Part shown: positions 8,589 through 17,377 of the stretch, one piece after another
How the letters are laid out: every line of letters begins with the position of its first letter
How positions within the stretch are numbered: position 1 is the first letter of the stretch
Assembly: GCF_000949475.1 (NCBI RefSeq)
Contig: NZ_JRHC01000001.1
Span: forward strand, 186,001 to 250,000
DNA: 64,000 nucleotides
From: Draconibacterium sediminis
GTDB taxonomy: Bacteria; Bacteroidota; Bacteroidia; Bacteroidales; Prolixibacteraceae
Direction: 5' to 3'
Position numbers and translations under genes: made by a program
Notes under the pieces: model-generated
What the model saw: the letters and a program-made list of their open reading frames with translations, nothing else
Told to the model about the DNA's origin: nothing
Databases searched by the model: none

Positions 8589-9845
8589 TTACTTAAAAAC
8601 AATCTTGTCGTTATCGCCAAACAAATCATAGCTTGAAGTAATCACTTTCTCTCCCGGTGTTAAACCTTCCAACACTTCATAATACTGTGGGTTTTGTTTC
8701 CCGATGCGGATGCTGCGTTTTTCGGCTTCCGTTCCGTTATCGTTTAGCACATAAACCCACTGGCCTCCGGTACTTTGAAAGAAGCCACCTTTTGGAATTA
8801 GTACGGCTTTTTCAGGTTGACCGAGCTGTAATTTTGTGTGATAAGTTTGCCCGGTGCGAATGTTATCCGGTTTTGCCCCTTCAAAGATCATATCAATTTC
8901 AAACTGACCTTCACGAACTTCAGGATATACCTTTTTAACGGTTAGGTTGTAGTTTTCGCCACCACGATCGAACGACGAATTTAAACCGCGGCGCACACGA
9001 TCGATGTAATGTTCGTCGATAAGCGCATTGATTTTAAAGTCGGTTAAAATATTTATCATCCCTATTCGCTGTCCGCGGGCAATTGACTCCCCGATCTCAG
9101 CATTTAATAATCCCAACTGACCGTCGGCAGGTGCTTTTACATTCAGGTTATCCAAACGCAGGCGGGCCATTGCCAGGTTATCGCGCATATTTTCCAGACT
9201 CTCGTCCATATTTTTCTTTTGGTTGGAACGAAAAATCGAATCCTGTTCAAACTTCAGGTAAGTCAGTTCCTTTTCTTTGAGTGCCAGGTCGTAATCTTCT
9301 TTGGCTTGCAGGTATTCCTCGCGGGCAATCAGGTCATCTTCATACAATGCCTTATATTGTTTATATTTTCGTTCAGCCTGTGTTACCTGCAAATCAATCT
9401 GTAGCTTGGCTCGCTGGTTACCAATCTGTTGTTGTTCAATGGCAATTTGCGTGTTCCTGAGCTCGTTGGAATGATATGCCATATTCGATTCACTGTTCAT
9501 AATGGTGGTATTCAGGTCGTTGTTTTTCAAACGAAGAATAACATCACCTTTTTTCACCATTTCTCCTTCTTCGATGAAAATCTCTTCCACTTTTCCACCT
9601 TCTTCCACATCGAGGAAAATGGTTGTTATCGGTTCCACCTGGCCAATTACGGTGATGTAATCGTTAAACTCGCCGTCGGTAACGGAGCTTATGGTCAGCT
9701 TATCTTTCTCGGCCCGAAACACGGAACCACTGCTTCCCGATACCACTTTATACAACAGAAAGGCAAATGCTAATCCGCCAACAATCCAAATAATGTGTTT
9801 GGCTTTTAGGCCTTTCTTCTTTTCAATTTTTTTATCCATTCCCAT
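8589..9845 (-). CDS. Efflux membrane-fusion (periplasmic adaptor) protein, HlyD/MacA family
   Basis: The 418-residue protein has one N-terminal membrane anchor (HIIWIVGGLAFAFLLYKVV, about residues 18-36). A lipoyl-like half-motif (EGGKVEEIFIEEGEMVKKGD) precedes a long alpha-hairpin (about 120-230, rich in Q, K, E and L), and the second half-motif is VKAPADGQLGLLNAEIGESI. The beta-barrel and membrane-proximal domains follow, with a C-terminal GLTPGEKVITSSYDLF. It links inner-membrane permeases to the TolC-type channel. The start may be the second Met, two codons in. It lies between tolC and the ATPase gene. Confidence 0.9.
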   Translation of the reverse strand: MGMDKKIEKKKGLKAKHIIWIVGGLAFAFLLYKVVSGSSGSVFRAEKDKLTISSVTDGEFNDYITVIGQVEPITTIFLDVEEGGKVEEIFIEEGEMVKKGDVILRLKNNDLNTTIMNSESNMAYHSNELRNTQIAIEQQQIGNQRAKLQIDLQVTQAERKYKQYKALYEDDLIAREEYLQAKEDYDLALKEKELTYLKFEQDSIFRSNQKKNMDESLENMRDNLAMARLRLDNLNVKAPADGQLGLLNAEIGESIARGQRIGMINILTDFKINALIDEHYIDRVRRGLNSSFDRGGENYNLTVKKVYPEVREGQFEIDMIFEGAKPDNIRTGQTYHTKLQLGQPEKAVLIPKGGFFQSTGGQWVYVLNDNGTEAEKRSIRIGKQNPQYYEVLEGLTPGEKVITSSYDLFGDNDKIVFK

Positions 9846-9928
9846 AATAAACCTGCTTTGAGCATGGAGCAGAGGGCAACGTGCCGTGCATCCTATGATA
9901 TGTTTTATTTTATTTCAATTAATTTGTC

Positions 9929-9978
9929 ATTGGTCAATAGTCATTAGTTTTCTTCCTAATGACCAATGTCTAATGACT
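9929..9978. repeat. Imperfect intergenic palindrome
   Basis: The left arm GTCATTGGTCAATAGTCATT and the right arm AATGACCAATGTCTAATGAC are imperfect inverted copies around the loop TTTTCTTC. It lies in the 166-bp gap between the adaptor gene and tolC. It has no U-tract that would make it a clear terminator, so I read it as a repetitive palindrome. Confidence 0.5.
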
Positions 9979-10011
9979 TTTCCCTTTTTGCTTATTGCAA
10001 ACTGCCTACTG

Positions 10012-11364
10012 CTACTGTAAACTTTCTTCCATTTCCCAAAAGCGCTGTCCGCGGTAAAACTGCAGTATTTTCATTTTTATCTCCCACTGGGTACGCGAAC
10101 GCAAAACCTGACTTTGTGTATTCGCCAAGCGGTTTTTAGCAATGTAGTAATCGTTGATGTCTATCAGTCCCTGGTCGAATTTCTTCTCGGCAGCCTGGAA
10201 AGCCAGCTCGTCAACCTCGGTGCGTTTTACATACTGACTGTGCTCTTTGTACAGCGATTCCAGTTCCGTAAGGTCATTCACCATGTCGAAAAACATTTTT
10301 TGACGTTCATCGTCCAGATTATTTTGAGCACGTTCCAGTTCCAGTTTTGCCTTTTTCACCTCTGATCGATTGCTCCACCGGCTAAAAACCGGGATACTTA
10401 ACGAGGCTCCCAGATACTGGTTTTTGTTATTTTTCCACTGATCGCCAAAAGCCACTGTGTTTCCATCGGCGTCGGTATTGGTTTCGTAAAAACCTGTACC
10501 TATCGATCCTCTGGCATAAATTGACGGGTAAAGTGCCGAGCGACTTAAAGCAAGGCCTTTTTCCGTGGCTTTCACATTGGCTTCAATCGACCGGTAATAA
10601 GGCGACCAACCGGTGTACTGTTCAAAAAGCTGTTGTGGCTGAGTTACTTGTTCGTTAATTACCACCGTCGAATCATCTACCAGCTCCATTTCCTCAGTCG
10701 AAATAAGATTCATCAACTGCTTTAGTTTTAATGTTGCTGTTTCCAGCGTGTTTTCAATCTGAATTTTGTTGAGTTCTTCGCGCTCCAGATTGGCACGCAT
10801 GTCTAATAAGTCGGTTTTGGCTTTTAAACCAACTTCCACTTTCTTTTCTGTTGTTTTCAAACTTAGCTTTGAGGCTTCTACCTGCTCGTTGGCAATTCCG
10901 AGCATTCCTTTATAATAAACCACATCAAAAAAGGCCACCATCACGTTAAACGCCAAATCGTCGGTTGCCTTTAGCCGGTTATATTCCGAGGCCTGTTTCC
11001 TGAATTGCTGGTATTTTATCTGGTTCTGAATTCGAAATCCATCGAAAACAACAATGGACGACGACAAATCGAAGCTGCTGGAAAAAAACTCGGTATTGAT
11101 ATAGTCATTGGTATTCGGGTCGGCCGAACGACCAAAACTTAAGCCAGCACCACTTGAAGCTTCTATACCGGGCAACATATTTCGTTTGGCCTGGCGCGCC
11201 TGTTCCAGCGATAATCTTTCAAGAATCTCGTAATCCTTTAAATTAATGTTGTTTTCAATGGCATATGAAATACATTGGCTCAGGCTCCATTTTTGCTGAG
11301 CCTGAGCCGTATTTCCAATTATCAAATACAAAACTATAATGAGAATTATTCGTTTTTTTATCAT
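10012..11364 (-). CDS. TolC-family outer-membrane efflux protein
   Basis: The product, about 450 residues from the ATG at 11364, is the outer-membrane channel of the efflux complex. It has a signal peptide (MIKKRIILIIVLYLIIGNTAQAQ), then WSLSQCISYAIENNINLKDYE, the standard start of OEP repeats, and two long helical halves. The second half contains SLSIPVFSRWSNRSEVKKAK. I preferred this start to one 84 bp upstream because it begins directly at the signal peptide and lies just downstream of a sigma-54-type promoter. It is the first gene of the operon that continues with the adaptor, ATPase and permeases. Confidence 0.9.
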   Translation of the reverse strand: MIKKRIILIIVLYLIIGNTAQAQQKWSLSQCISYAIENNINLKDYEILERLSLEQARQAKRNMLPGIEASSGAGLSFGRSADPNTNDYINTEFFSSSFDLSSSIVVFDGFRIQNQIKYQQFRKQASEYNRLKATDDLAFNVMVAFFDVVYYKGMLGIANEQVEASKLSLKTTEKKVEVGLKAKTDLLDMRANLEREELNKIQIENTLETATLKLKQLMNLISTEEMELVDDSTVVINEQVTQPQQLFEQYTGWSPYYRSIEANVKATEKGLALSRSALYPSIYARGSIGTGFYETNTDADGNTVAFGDQWKNNKNQYLGASLSIPVFSRWSNRSEVKKAKLELERAQNNLDDERQKMFFDMVNDLTELESLYKEHSQYVKRTEVDELAFQAAEKKFDQGLIDINDYYIAKNRLANTQSQVLRSRTQWEIKMKILQFYRGQRFWEMEESLQ

Positions 11365-11390
11365 CGTATAAAAATTGTTTCTACTACCCG

Positions 11391-11406
11391 TGCCATTATA
11401 ATGCCA
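11391..11406 (-). promoter_or_regulatory. Candidate sigma-54 (-24/-12) promoter for tolC
   Basis: On the minus strand this reads TGGCATTATAATGGCA: a -24 element TGGCA(T), correct GG-N10-GC spacing, and a -12 element TGGCA with one mismatch to TTGCA. The implied transcription start is roughly 10-16 bases before the tolC ATG. A sigma-54 activator gene starts divergently at 11656, which supports the reading. Confidence 0.55.
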
Positions 11407-11459
11407 CAAACCCAAACAACTGATATTGTGCTGCTTAAGATTCATCAATTTTCAGAATC

Positions 11460-11498
11460 GTTAAAATAATTTACAGAATATTGTAAAATAATTTTACA
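11460..11498. promoter_or_regulatory. Tandem palindromic activator sites upstream of tolC
   Basis: TGTAAAATAATTTTACA (11482-11498) is a perfect 17-bp palindrome. A degenerate relative, GTTAAAATAATTTACA, lies immediately beside it at about 11460-11475. They sit some 60-110 bp upstream of the -24/-12 element, the distance expected of enhancer sites for a sigma-54 activator. The likely binder is the Fis-type HTH of the adjacent regulator. Confidence 0.5.
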
Positions 11499-11548
11499 GT
11501 TGGTTGGAAATGGTTTTGGCTTAGTCTAATTTTGATTCATCAGTTCTT

Positions 11549-11645
11549 ACCCCTAAATCCCCTAAAGGGGACTTAAGGTGGTTGATTCAAACAGAGCCTT
11601 TCCGGTTCTCCCTTCAGGGAGTCAGAGGGTGGAAAGGCGATCAAT
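11549..11645. repeat. CCCCTAAA repeat fragment plus a second hairpin in the regulator leader
   Basis: ACCCCTAAATCCCCTAAAGG, followed by GGAC, at 11549-11572 is the same palindrome that flanks the DUF559 gene 9 kb away, but without the CTCCGATTGGCG tail. It is followed by CTTTCC...CTCCCTTCAGGGAG...GGAAAG (about 11598-11637), a second hairpin. Both lie in front of the response-regulator start at 11656. They argue against the upstream in-frame ATG at 11578. Confidence 0.55.
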
Positions 11646-11655
11646 ATTGCACAAC

Positions 11656-13020
11656 ATGCCAAAAGGAAACATCTTAATAGTCGACGACAACAAAAGCATC
11701 ATCAGCACCCTGGAAATTTTGCTGGGGCAGGAATTCGATGCCGTAAAAGGAATTACCAATCCGAACCTCATTCCCAATGAATTGCGGACCGGCAACTATA
11801 ATGTTGTTATTCTCGACATGAATTTTCAGGCCGGAATAAATACCGGAAACGAAGGTTTGTACTGGCTTGAACAAATAAAAAAAAGCTACCCCGATATTTC
11901 GGTGGTACTTATAACCGCTTACAGCGATGTGGAACTGGCTGTAAAAGCACTAAAACAGGGAGCCACCGATTTCGTTCCAAAACCCTGGGACAACAGCAAA
12001 CTACTGGCTACAATTAAAGCTGCTGTTCAGCTTAACTTTTCGAAAACTGAAGTTGGAAAACTCAGGCAAAAAGAAGCCGGATTAAAGCAGGAGCTAAACC
12101 GCGATCAGAAGTTTATTATTGGTTCGTCGCCACAACTTACACAGGTGATGAACATGGTGCGAAAAGTGGCAAAAACCAATGCAAACATTCTGATTACCGG
12201 AGAAAACGGAACAGGAAAAGAACTGATCGCCCGCGAAATACACCGTCTCTCGCAGCGCCGAAACGAGGTGATGGTTAGTGTTGATATGGGCGCCATTAGC
12301 GAAACACTTTTTGAAAGTGAACTTTTTGGCCACGTAAAAGGTGCTTTTACCGATGCCCGCGAAAACCGCGCCGGCAAATTCGAAACGGCCCACAAGGGAA
12401 CACTGTTTCTCGACGAAATCGGGAACCTTTCCTTTCATCTGCAGGCCAAATTACTGGCAGCTATTCAAAACCGGGAATTTATGCGTTTAGGTTCTGATAA
12501 ACCTATCCCTGTTGATATACGGCTGGTTTGTGCCACCAACAAAAAACTGGAGAATATGGTAGTTGAAGGTTTGTTTCGCGAAGATTTGTTGTACCGTATT
12601 AACACCATTCAAATAGAAGTTCCTCCGCTGCGCGAAAGAGGCGACGACATTATAGTTCTGGCCGATTTTTTCCTGAAAAAATTTGCTTCGAAATACGAAA
12701 AACACGGGTTAAAAATCAACCAACCTGCCCAGGAAAAGCTGCTGAAATACAACTGGCCCGGCAACATTCGCGAACTGCAACACACCATTGAAAAGGCCGT
12801 AATTTTGAGTGATTCAATGGTGCTAAAACCCGAAGACTTTTTCTTTAAACAAGTATTTGCATCGAAGTTTGAAGATGAACTGCTGACCATTGAGGAAATG
12901 GAAAAACGTATGATTGTTTCGGCCATTGATAAAAATGCAGGAAATATGAGCCTGGCCGCCGATAAACTGGGAATTACACGCCAAACGCTGTATAATAAAA
13001 TAAAAAAATACGGGCTATGA
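11656..13020 (+). CDS. Sigma-54-dependent response regulator (NtrC family)
   Basis: The product, about 454 residues from the ATG at 11656, has a receiver domain (ILIVDDN near residues 6-12, phospho-acceptor D54 in VVILDMNF) and a sigma-54 AAA+ domain (Walker A GENGTGKE, Walker [11 protein letters not shown]). A C-terminal Fis-type helix-turn-helix (SLAADKLGITRQTLYNKIKK) completes it. The sigma-54 contact loop reads GAFTDA rather than GAFTGA. It overlaps the following kinase gene by four bases (ATGA) and is divergent from the efflux operon. It probably activates tolC from the palindromes at 11460-11498. Confidence 0.92.
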   Translation: MPKGNILIVDDNKSIISTLEILLGQEFDAVKGITNPNLIPNELRTGNYNVVILDMNFQAGINTGNEGLYWLEQIKKSYPDISVVLITAYSDVELAVKALKQGATDFVPKPWDNSKLLATIKAAVQLNFSKTEVGKLRQKEAGLKQELNRDQKFIIGSSPQLTQVMNMVRKVAKTNANILITGENGTGKELIAREIHRLSQRRNEVMVSVDMGAISETLFESELFGHVKGAFTDARENRAGKFETAHKGTLFLDEIGNLSFHLQAKLLAAIQNREFMRLGSDKPIPVDIRLVCATNKKLENMVVEGLFREDLLYRINTIQIEVPPLRERGDDIIVLADFFLKKFASKYEKHGLKINQPAQEKLLKYNWPGNIRELQHTIEKAVILSDSMVLKPEDFFFKQVFASKFEDELLTIEEMEKRMIVSAIDKNAGNMSLAADKLGITRQTLYNKIKKYGL

Positions 13021-14369
13021 TAAGTAAAAATCTATACGTCAAAATCCTTATCAGAGTCCTGCTTTTACTGACCGGTGCCCTGTTTTTAGGCTGGCTGATA
13101 TTTGACCGGCAAGCGTACATTTTTGCCATCATTCCTGCCCTGTTTATTTTGGGAGTTACCATTAACCTCATCTATTTTTTGAACCGCATAAACCGACGCA
13201 TATTTTACTTTTTTGATGCCATAAAAAACGAAGATTCTACACTTCGGTTCCCGAATAACGTCAACAACAAAATTATAAACGACCTGAACCAAAGTCTGCA
13301 AAAAGTAAACTCACAGATTCAGCAAATTTATCTCGATAACCAAAAGCAGGAACAATATTTTCAGGCCCTTCTGGAACACGCTGCCACCGGGATGTTCACC
13401 TTCAACAGAAAAGGATTTATTCTGCACTCGAACAAACTAGCCAAACAACTTTTTGAAGTGGATGTTCTTACCCACATCAACCAGTTGGAACGAATTGATC
13501 CCAAACTTTTTCAGACGATAAAAGAAATACACCCCTCAGAGCAAAGACTGATCACTTTACATTTAAAAAGCGGAATTTTTCAGTTGCTCGTCAAGTCGAA
13601 TTCATTTATTTCAGACAAAGATGAGTTGATGCTGATTTCGGTGCACGATATTAAGAACCAACTGGATGAAAAAGAGCTGGAATCGTGGCGCAAACTGATA
13701 CGCGTAATGATGCACGAGATCATGAACTCAATCACTCCGGTAACCTCTTTATCTGAAAGTCTGGCCGGATATTTTTACAAAAACGGGGCAATGGTATCGC
13801 CTGAAGACATTAACACAAAAACGATTGAGAACACCATTCGCGGGCTGGAAGTGATTCGCGAACAAGGCAAAGGACTGATCAATTTTGTTGATTCGTACCG
13901 GAAAATCACACGGCTTCCGGCTCCCGTGAAGAAAGTCTTCCAGGTGAAAAACCTGATCGATCATATACGGATCTTATCATCTTCGTTTGAGAATGCCGAA
14001 CATGTTGAGTTATCGTGTAATGTTATGCCACCACAACTGGAATTACACGCCGATGAAAAGCAAATTTCGCAGGTACTCATCAACCTCGTAAAAAATGCTT
14101 ACCAGGCCAATGAAGAGAATAAAAATGCAAAAATCAGGATCAAAGCAACGGTTAACGAAGCAGGACACCCTACCATTTCGGTTACGGACAACGGCCCCGG
14201 AATTTCGGATGAATTGATGGACAAAATTTTTGTTCCGTTTTTTACCACCAAAGAAAATGGTTCGGGAATCGGACTCAGTATTTCCCGGCAAATCATGCAA
14301 TTGCACGGTGGCAGCCTGAAAATGAGCTCCGTTCCCGGAAAATATACTTCGGCAGTTCTGGTATTTTAA
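13017..14369 (+). CDS. Sensor histidine kinase, partner of the sigma-54 regulator
   Basis: The 450-residue kinase has two N-terminal membrane segments (about 10-27 and 33-53) with almost no periplasmic loop, so it probably senses membrane or internal signals. A PAS-like region follows (QALLEHAATGMFTFNRKGFI). The HisKA motif is MMHEIMNSITP with His233, and the ATPase domain has NLVKNAYQAN (N box), VTDNGPGI (G1) and GSGIGLSISRQI (G2). Its start overlaps the regulator stop, so the two are translated together. The NtrY-like layout is common for Bacteroidota efflux regulators. Confidence 0.9.
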   Translation: MISKNLYVKILIRVLLLLTGALFLGWLIFDRQAYIFAIIPALFILGVTINLIYFLNRINRRIFYFFDAIKNEDSTLRFPNNVNNKIINDLNQSLQKVNSQIQQIYLDNQKQEQYFQALLEHAATGMFTFNRKGFILHSNKLAKQLFEVDVLTHINQLERIDPKLFQTIKEIHPSEQRLITLHLKSGIFQLLVKSNSFISDKDELMLISVHDIKNQLDEKELESWRKLIRVMMHEIMNSITPVTSLSESLAGYFYKNGAMVSPEDINTKTIENTIRGLEVIREQGKGLINFVDSYRKITRLPAPVKKVFQVKNLIDHIRILSSSFENAEHVELSCNVMPPQLELHADEKQISQVLINLVKNAYQANEENKNAKIRIKATVNEAGHPTISVTDNGPGISDELMDKIFVPFFTTKENGSGIGLSISRQIMQLHGGSLKMSSVPGKYTSAVLVF

Positions 14370-14384
14370 TACAGGTTTTGGCTA

Positions 14385-14795
14385 CTACTTTTTAGCAATC
14401 AACCGGTCGACCGAAATTTTTCCACTACCCGTTAGCAGCAACACAACATAGCCAACCAGGTAAAGCAAAGCCATTTCTTTGCGGCCAAACGGATCGGCAC
14501 CATGAACAATAAAAGCAGCTACGGCCATGGTTACGATTGATGGAATTACAGCCAGGCGGGTTCCTAAACCAAGCACAATAAGAATGGAACAGAAAAACTC
14601 GGCAAACACAGCCAGTACCAGTGATACTTCAGGCCCTAAACCAAGCGGATCGCCAAATTGCATTTCGCCCGATAACAGACGCTGCAGCTTTGGATAGCCG
14701 TGAGTAAGCATAAAACCTCCTGTTGCCAAACGCAACAGCAACAGCGATAAGTGAACACTGGTATTGTTCAATTTTGTTTGAAATAACTTCTTCAT
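14385..14795 (-). CDS. DoxX family membrane protein
   Basis: The product, about 136 residues, is a small four-helix membrane protein of the DoxX family: LSLLLLRLATGGFMLTHGYPKL, then SLVLAVFAEFFCSILIVLGLGTRLAVIP, AAFIVHGADPF and a last helix MALLYLVGYVVLLLTG. I chose the ATG at 14795 (MKKLFQTKLN) because the longer frame would read through a strong terminator hairpin at 14869-14904. Family members are linked to quinone, thiosulfate or redox stress chemistry, but no substrate can be read from this sequence. Confidence 0.85.
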   Translation of the reverse strand: MKKLFQTKLNNTSVHLSLLLLRLATGGFMLTHGYPKLQRLLSGEMQFGDPLGLGPEVSLVLAVFAEFFCSILIVLGLGTRLAVIPSIVTMAVAAFIVHGADPFGRKEMALLYLVGYVVLLLTGSGKISVDRLIAKK

Positions 14796-14868
14796 AACTT
14801 CTAAATTTTGTTTTACACCAAACAGCCATCTTTTAAAATTGTTGGCAGCAATTCTCGAAATTATAGAT

Positions 14869-14904
14869 AAAAAGCCCGATAACCACATGGTTAACAGGCT
14901 TTTT
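14869..14904 (-). terminator. Rho-independent terminator after GH127
   Basis: AAAAAGCC at 14869-14876 pairs with GGCTTTTT at 14897-14904, and the inner arms TAACC and GGTTA extend the stem. It lies about 85 bp downstream of the GH127 stop and before the DoxX start, with T-runs on both strands. Confidence 0.75.
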
Positions 14905-14989
14905 AACTTGATATAAATCAACTTATCTTAATCGATTTATGAAAGTCAAACATCCATTTTATTGGCTCAACGATTTACACAAGAATAAA

Positions 14990-17365
14990 TTACGGAATTT
15001 CATTCTTCGTGAGCAATCGTACTTCGATAAGCCGTATACTAGACTGATCCGAAGCCTGCACTTTAAATATCAACTCTTGTTTTGTAAGTTCGCTATCAGG
15101 TATCGGGATTACTTTTTCAAGAATCGTATCTTCGTCTCCTCCATTCAGTTCTATAGTACCTGCAGATTTGTTATTTACAAGAATTTCTGCCGAACGCGGA
15201 TATTGCGAGTCAAAATATTTCAGGTATAAAAAGCGACCTGTTTTATCCGGATTTTTCAGATTGTAGCTAAAAAACCGTCGTGTTTCACGGTAGTGATAAT
15301 CATTTGCATATCCGGTTCTTGAACCTTCAAATTTCACAAAGTGATCCGATTCGGGCTGCTGCTCTCCACATCCCACCTTGTCGACGGTAATTTCTTCGAG
15401 GGCAATTCGGGCTTGCTCTTCTTGCTCAACTTCGCGAATCATATCGTTCAGCTCTTCTTTGCTTGCCTGCGACCAGTAGATGTTGTAGCGCGACTCGTGT
15501 ATCCGGTAAAACGGCAACAACTCCAATCCGTCCTGGTATTGTTCCGGGTATAAACCCTTTAGTTGAAATGCCAGCTGATTTCCGCTTTCTTTTTCCAGCA
15601 TCGACGGTAAATTATCAGCCGAAGCCACAATTACGGGCCGGTCTTTTAGCGGAATCATTTTGCCATGTGCAACGTGTCCCATGCGACTTGCATCGGCGTA
15701 TAATCCTTTCAAATCTTCGGTGCCTGTTTTAGCAGCCAGCACAATTGGTCCGTAGTTAAAAGCATAGTTATTACTGCCGTCTTCCAACTGTTCTGTCGTA
15801 ATTTTCATGGGTAAAACCAGCTCCACTTTATCGCCTTTTTCCCATTCCCGCTTAACCACCGCATAACCATTTTCCGACACCTGAAATTTTGCTTCTTTAC
15901 CGTTCACCAGTACGTTCAGAGCCCCGTTTTCAACCCACGACGGATAACGCAAATGCAATTCGAATTCGGTTTTTTCGTTCGGATTGATGGTCAGATAAAC
16001 TTTATCCTCATCCGGGAATTGGGTTTCCATAACCACTTCTGTGTTTTTGTCTTCCCAGTTGAGCACCGATGGAATGAATAAGTTTACGTACAACGACTGA
16101 TCGGTATGTGCATAAATCATCTCGCCGTATTTTCCCGGGTTTTCGATACCGGAACCCACACAACACCAAAAGCTGGTTTCAGGTTGCGAATACACGCGGT
16201 AGTGGTTGGGGCGCATAGGCGTAAAATACACCAGTCCGCCGTTGTCGGGATTAATCGAGGCTAAAATATGATTGTAAAGTGTTTTTTCGTAATAGTCGAT
16301 AAACTTGCTGTTGTTGCCAAAAGTAGGGTACAACATTTTGGTCAGCTTCAGCATGTTGTACGAATTGCACGTTTCCGGACCTTCAACCGATGAAATCATT
16401 TCGGAGAAATCATCTTTTGGATGAAAGTGTTCGCGAACGCTGTTTCCGCCAATGGCTATGCTGCGCCCGTTTACCACTGTATTCCAAAAGAACAGTGATG
16501 CATCCGACCAGACAGAATCACCATCCAACTCGGCAATTCGCTGATAACCGATCACTTTTGGTATTTGTGTATTGGCATGTTTTCCAGTCAACTCATCGTG
16601 ATGTTCGATTAAAGGATCGAGAATTTCATGATGTGAGAACTTTTTAGCCAGATCGAGGTACTTGTCGTTGCCGGTAATTTCGGCTACATCGGCAAAAGTT
16701 TCATTTAATCCGCCATGTTCGCTTTCGAGCATGGTTTGTATCTGCTCATTGTTTAACCCTGATACCAAATCCAGCATCCAGTCGGTCATGTCGATCAGCA
16801 TGGTTTTAGCGGTTTCGTTTCCAGCATAAATCCATGCGTCGCGCAATCCCGCATAGGTTTTATGAATGTTATACAGCGGTACCCATTTCCCATTCAGGCT
16901 GAAACCTCCGGCACGAATTTCACCACTCTTTATCTCATCCCATGCCGTTTGTCCACCGGGAACACCACCAACATAACCGTTTCCGTTGGCATCCTGACAG
17001 CGTTTTAATTCCGAAATCATGTAGTCGAGTCTTTCCTTCATTTCAGCATCTCCGGTTGATGCGTACATCAGCGAAAGCGCTGTAAGGTAGTGCCCACCAA
17101 TATGCCCGTCGAGCCCGGTATTTTCCCAATTAGGATAACTTTCGACTTTGGGTTCCAACCCGGATTCGCGCAGAAAAGGAGCCAGCAAACGATCGGGATC
17201 AAGCGCCATCAAATAGACAATATCTTGTTTCTGTGCGTTCTTAAACTCGCTGTCGAGGAGCTTTACATCGCTGAGATTAAAATACTCAACAGGCGAGTTG
17301 TCTACTGTTTTATCGCAGGAGTTCAGGGCAAAAAATAAGAATATGAATAATGTTGTATACTTCAT
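14990..17365 (-). CDS. GH127-family glycoside hydrolase (beta-L-arabinofuranosidase-like) lipoprotein
   Basis: The 791-residue protein carries a lipoprotein signal (FFALNSC, Cys17) and the DUF1680/GH127 (alpha/alpha)6 barrel with the signature GGHYLTALSLMYASTGD. The residues that bind zinc and catalyse in the founding beta-L-arabinofuranosidase are present: Glu331 and Cys333 in GPETCNSYNMLK, and Cys401-Cys402 in FWCCVGSGIE. The C-terminal 200 residues match the beta-sandwich part plus a DUF4986-like region. It is 12 bp downstream of a GH27 gene, so both likely trim arabinose-containing side chains. Related families (GH137, GH146) share this fold, so the exact bond is uncertain. Confidence 0.85.
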   Translation of the reverse strand: MKYTTLFIFLFFALNSCDKTVDNSPVEYFNLSDVKLLDSEFKNAQKQDIVYLMALDPDRLLAPFLRESGLEPKVESYPNWENTGLDGHIGGHYLTALSLMYASTGDAEMKERLDYMISELKRCQDANGNGYVGGVPGGQTAWDEIKSGEIRAGGFSLNGKWVPLYNIHKTYAGLRDAWIYAGNETAKTMLIDMTDWMLDLVSGLNNEQIQTMLESEHGGLNETFADVAEITGNDKYLDLAKKFSHHEILDPLIEHHDELTGKHANTQIPKVIGYQRIAELDGDSVWSDASLFFWNTVVNGRSIAIGGNSVREHFHPKDDFSEMISSVEGPETCNSYNMLKLTKMLYPTFGNNSKFIDYYEKTLYNHILASINPDNGGLVYFTPMRPNHYRVYSQPETSFWCCVGSGIENPGKYGEMIYAHTDQSLYVNLFIPSVLNWEDKNTEVVMETQFPDEDKVYLTINPNEKTEFELHLRYPSWVENGALNVLVNGKEAKFQVSENGYAVVKREWEKGDKVELVLPMKITTEQLEDGSNNYAFNYGPIVLAAKTGTEDLKGLYADASRMGHVAHGKMIPLKDRPVIVASADNLPSMLEKESGNQLAFQLKGLYPEQYQDGLELLPFYRIHESRYNIYWSQASKEELNDMIREVEQEEQARIALEEITVDKVGCGEQQPESDHFVKFEGSRTGYANDYHYRETRRFFSYNLKNPDKTGRFLYLKYFDSQYPRSAEILVNNKSAGTIELNGGDEDTILEKVIPIPDSELTKQELIFKVQASDQSSIRLIEVRLLTKNEIP

Positions 17366-17377
17366 TTTAATAATAAA

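Noticed and set aside
11578-11655. Upstream start of the first sigma-54 regulator
   Set aside because: The added residues come from repeat palindromes, and the receiver domain begins directly after the ATG at 11656.
13017-14369. Small frames antisense to the kinase and regulator genes
   Set aside because: They are shadows of well-supported coding sequence with no independent evidence.
14796-14921. Longer N-terminus for the DoxX protein
   Set aside because: The extra 42 codons run through a strong terminator hairpin and add no family sequence. The ATG at 14795 begins right before the first helix.
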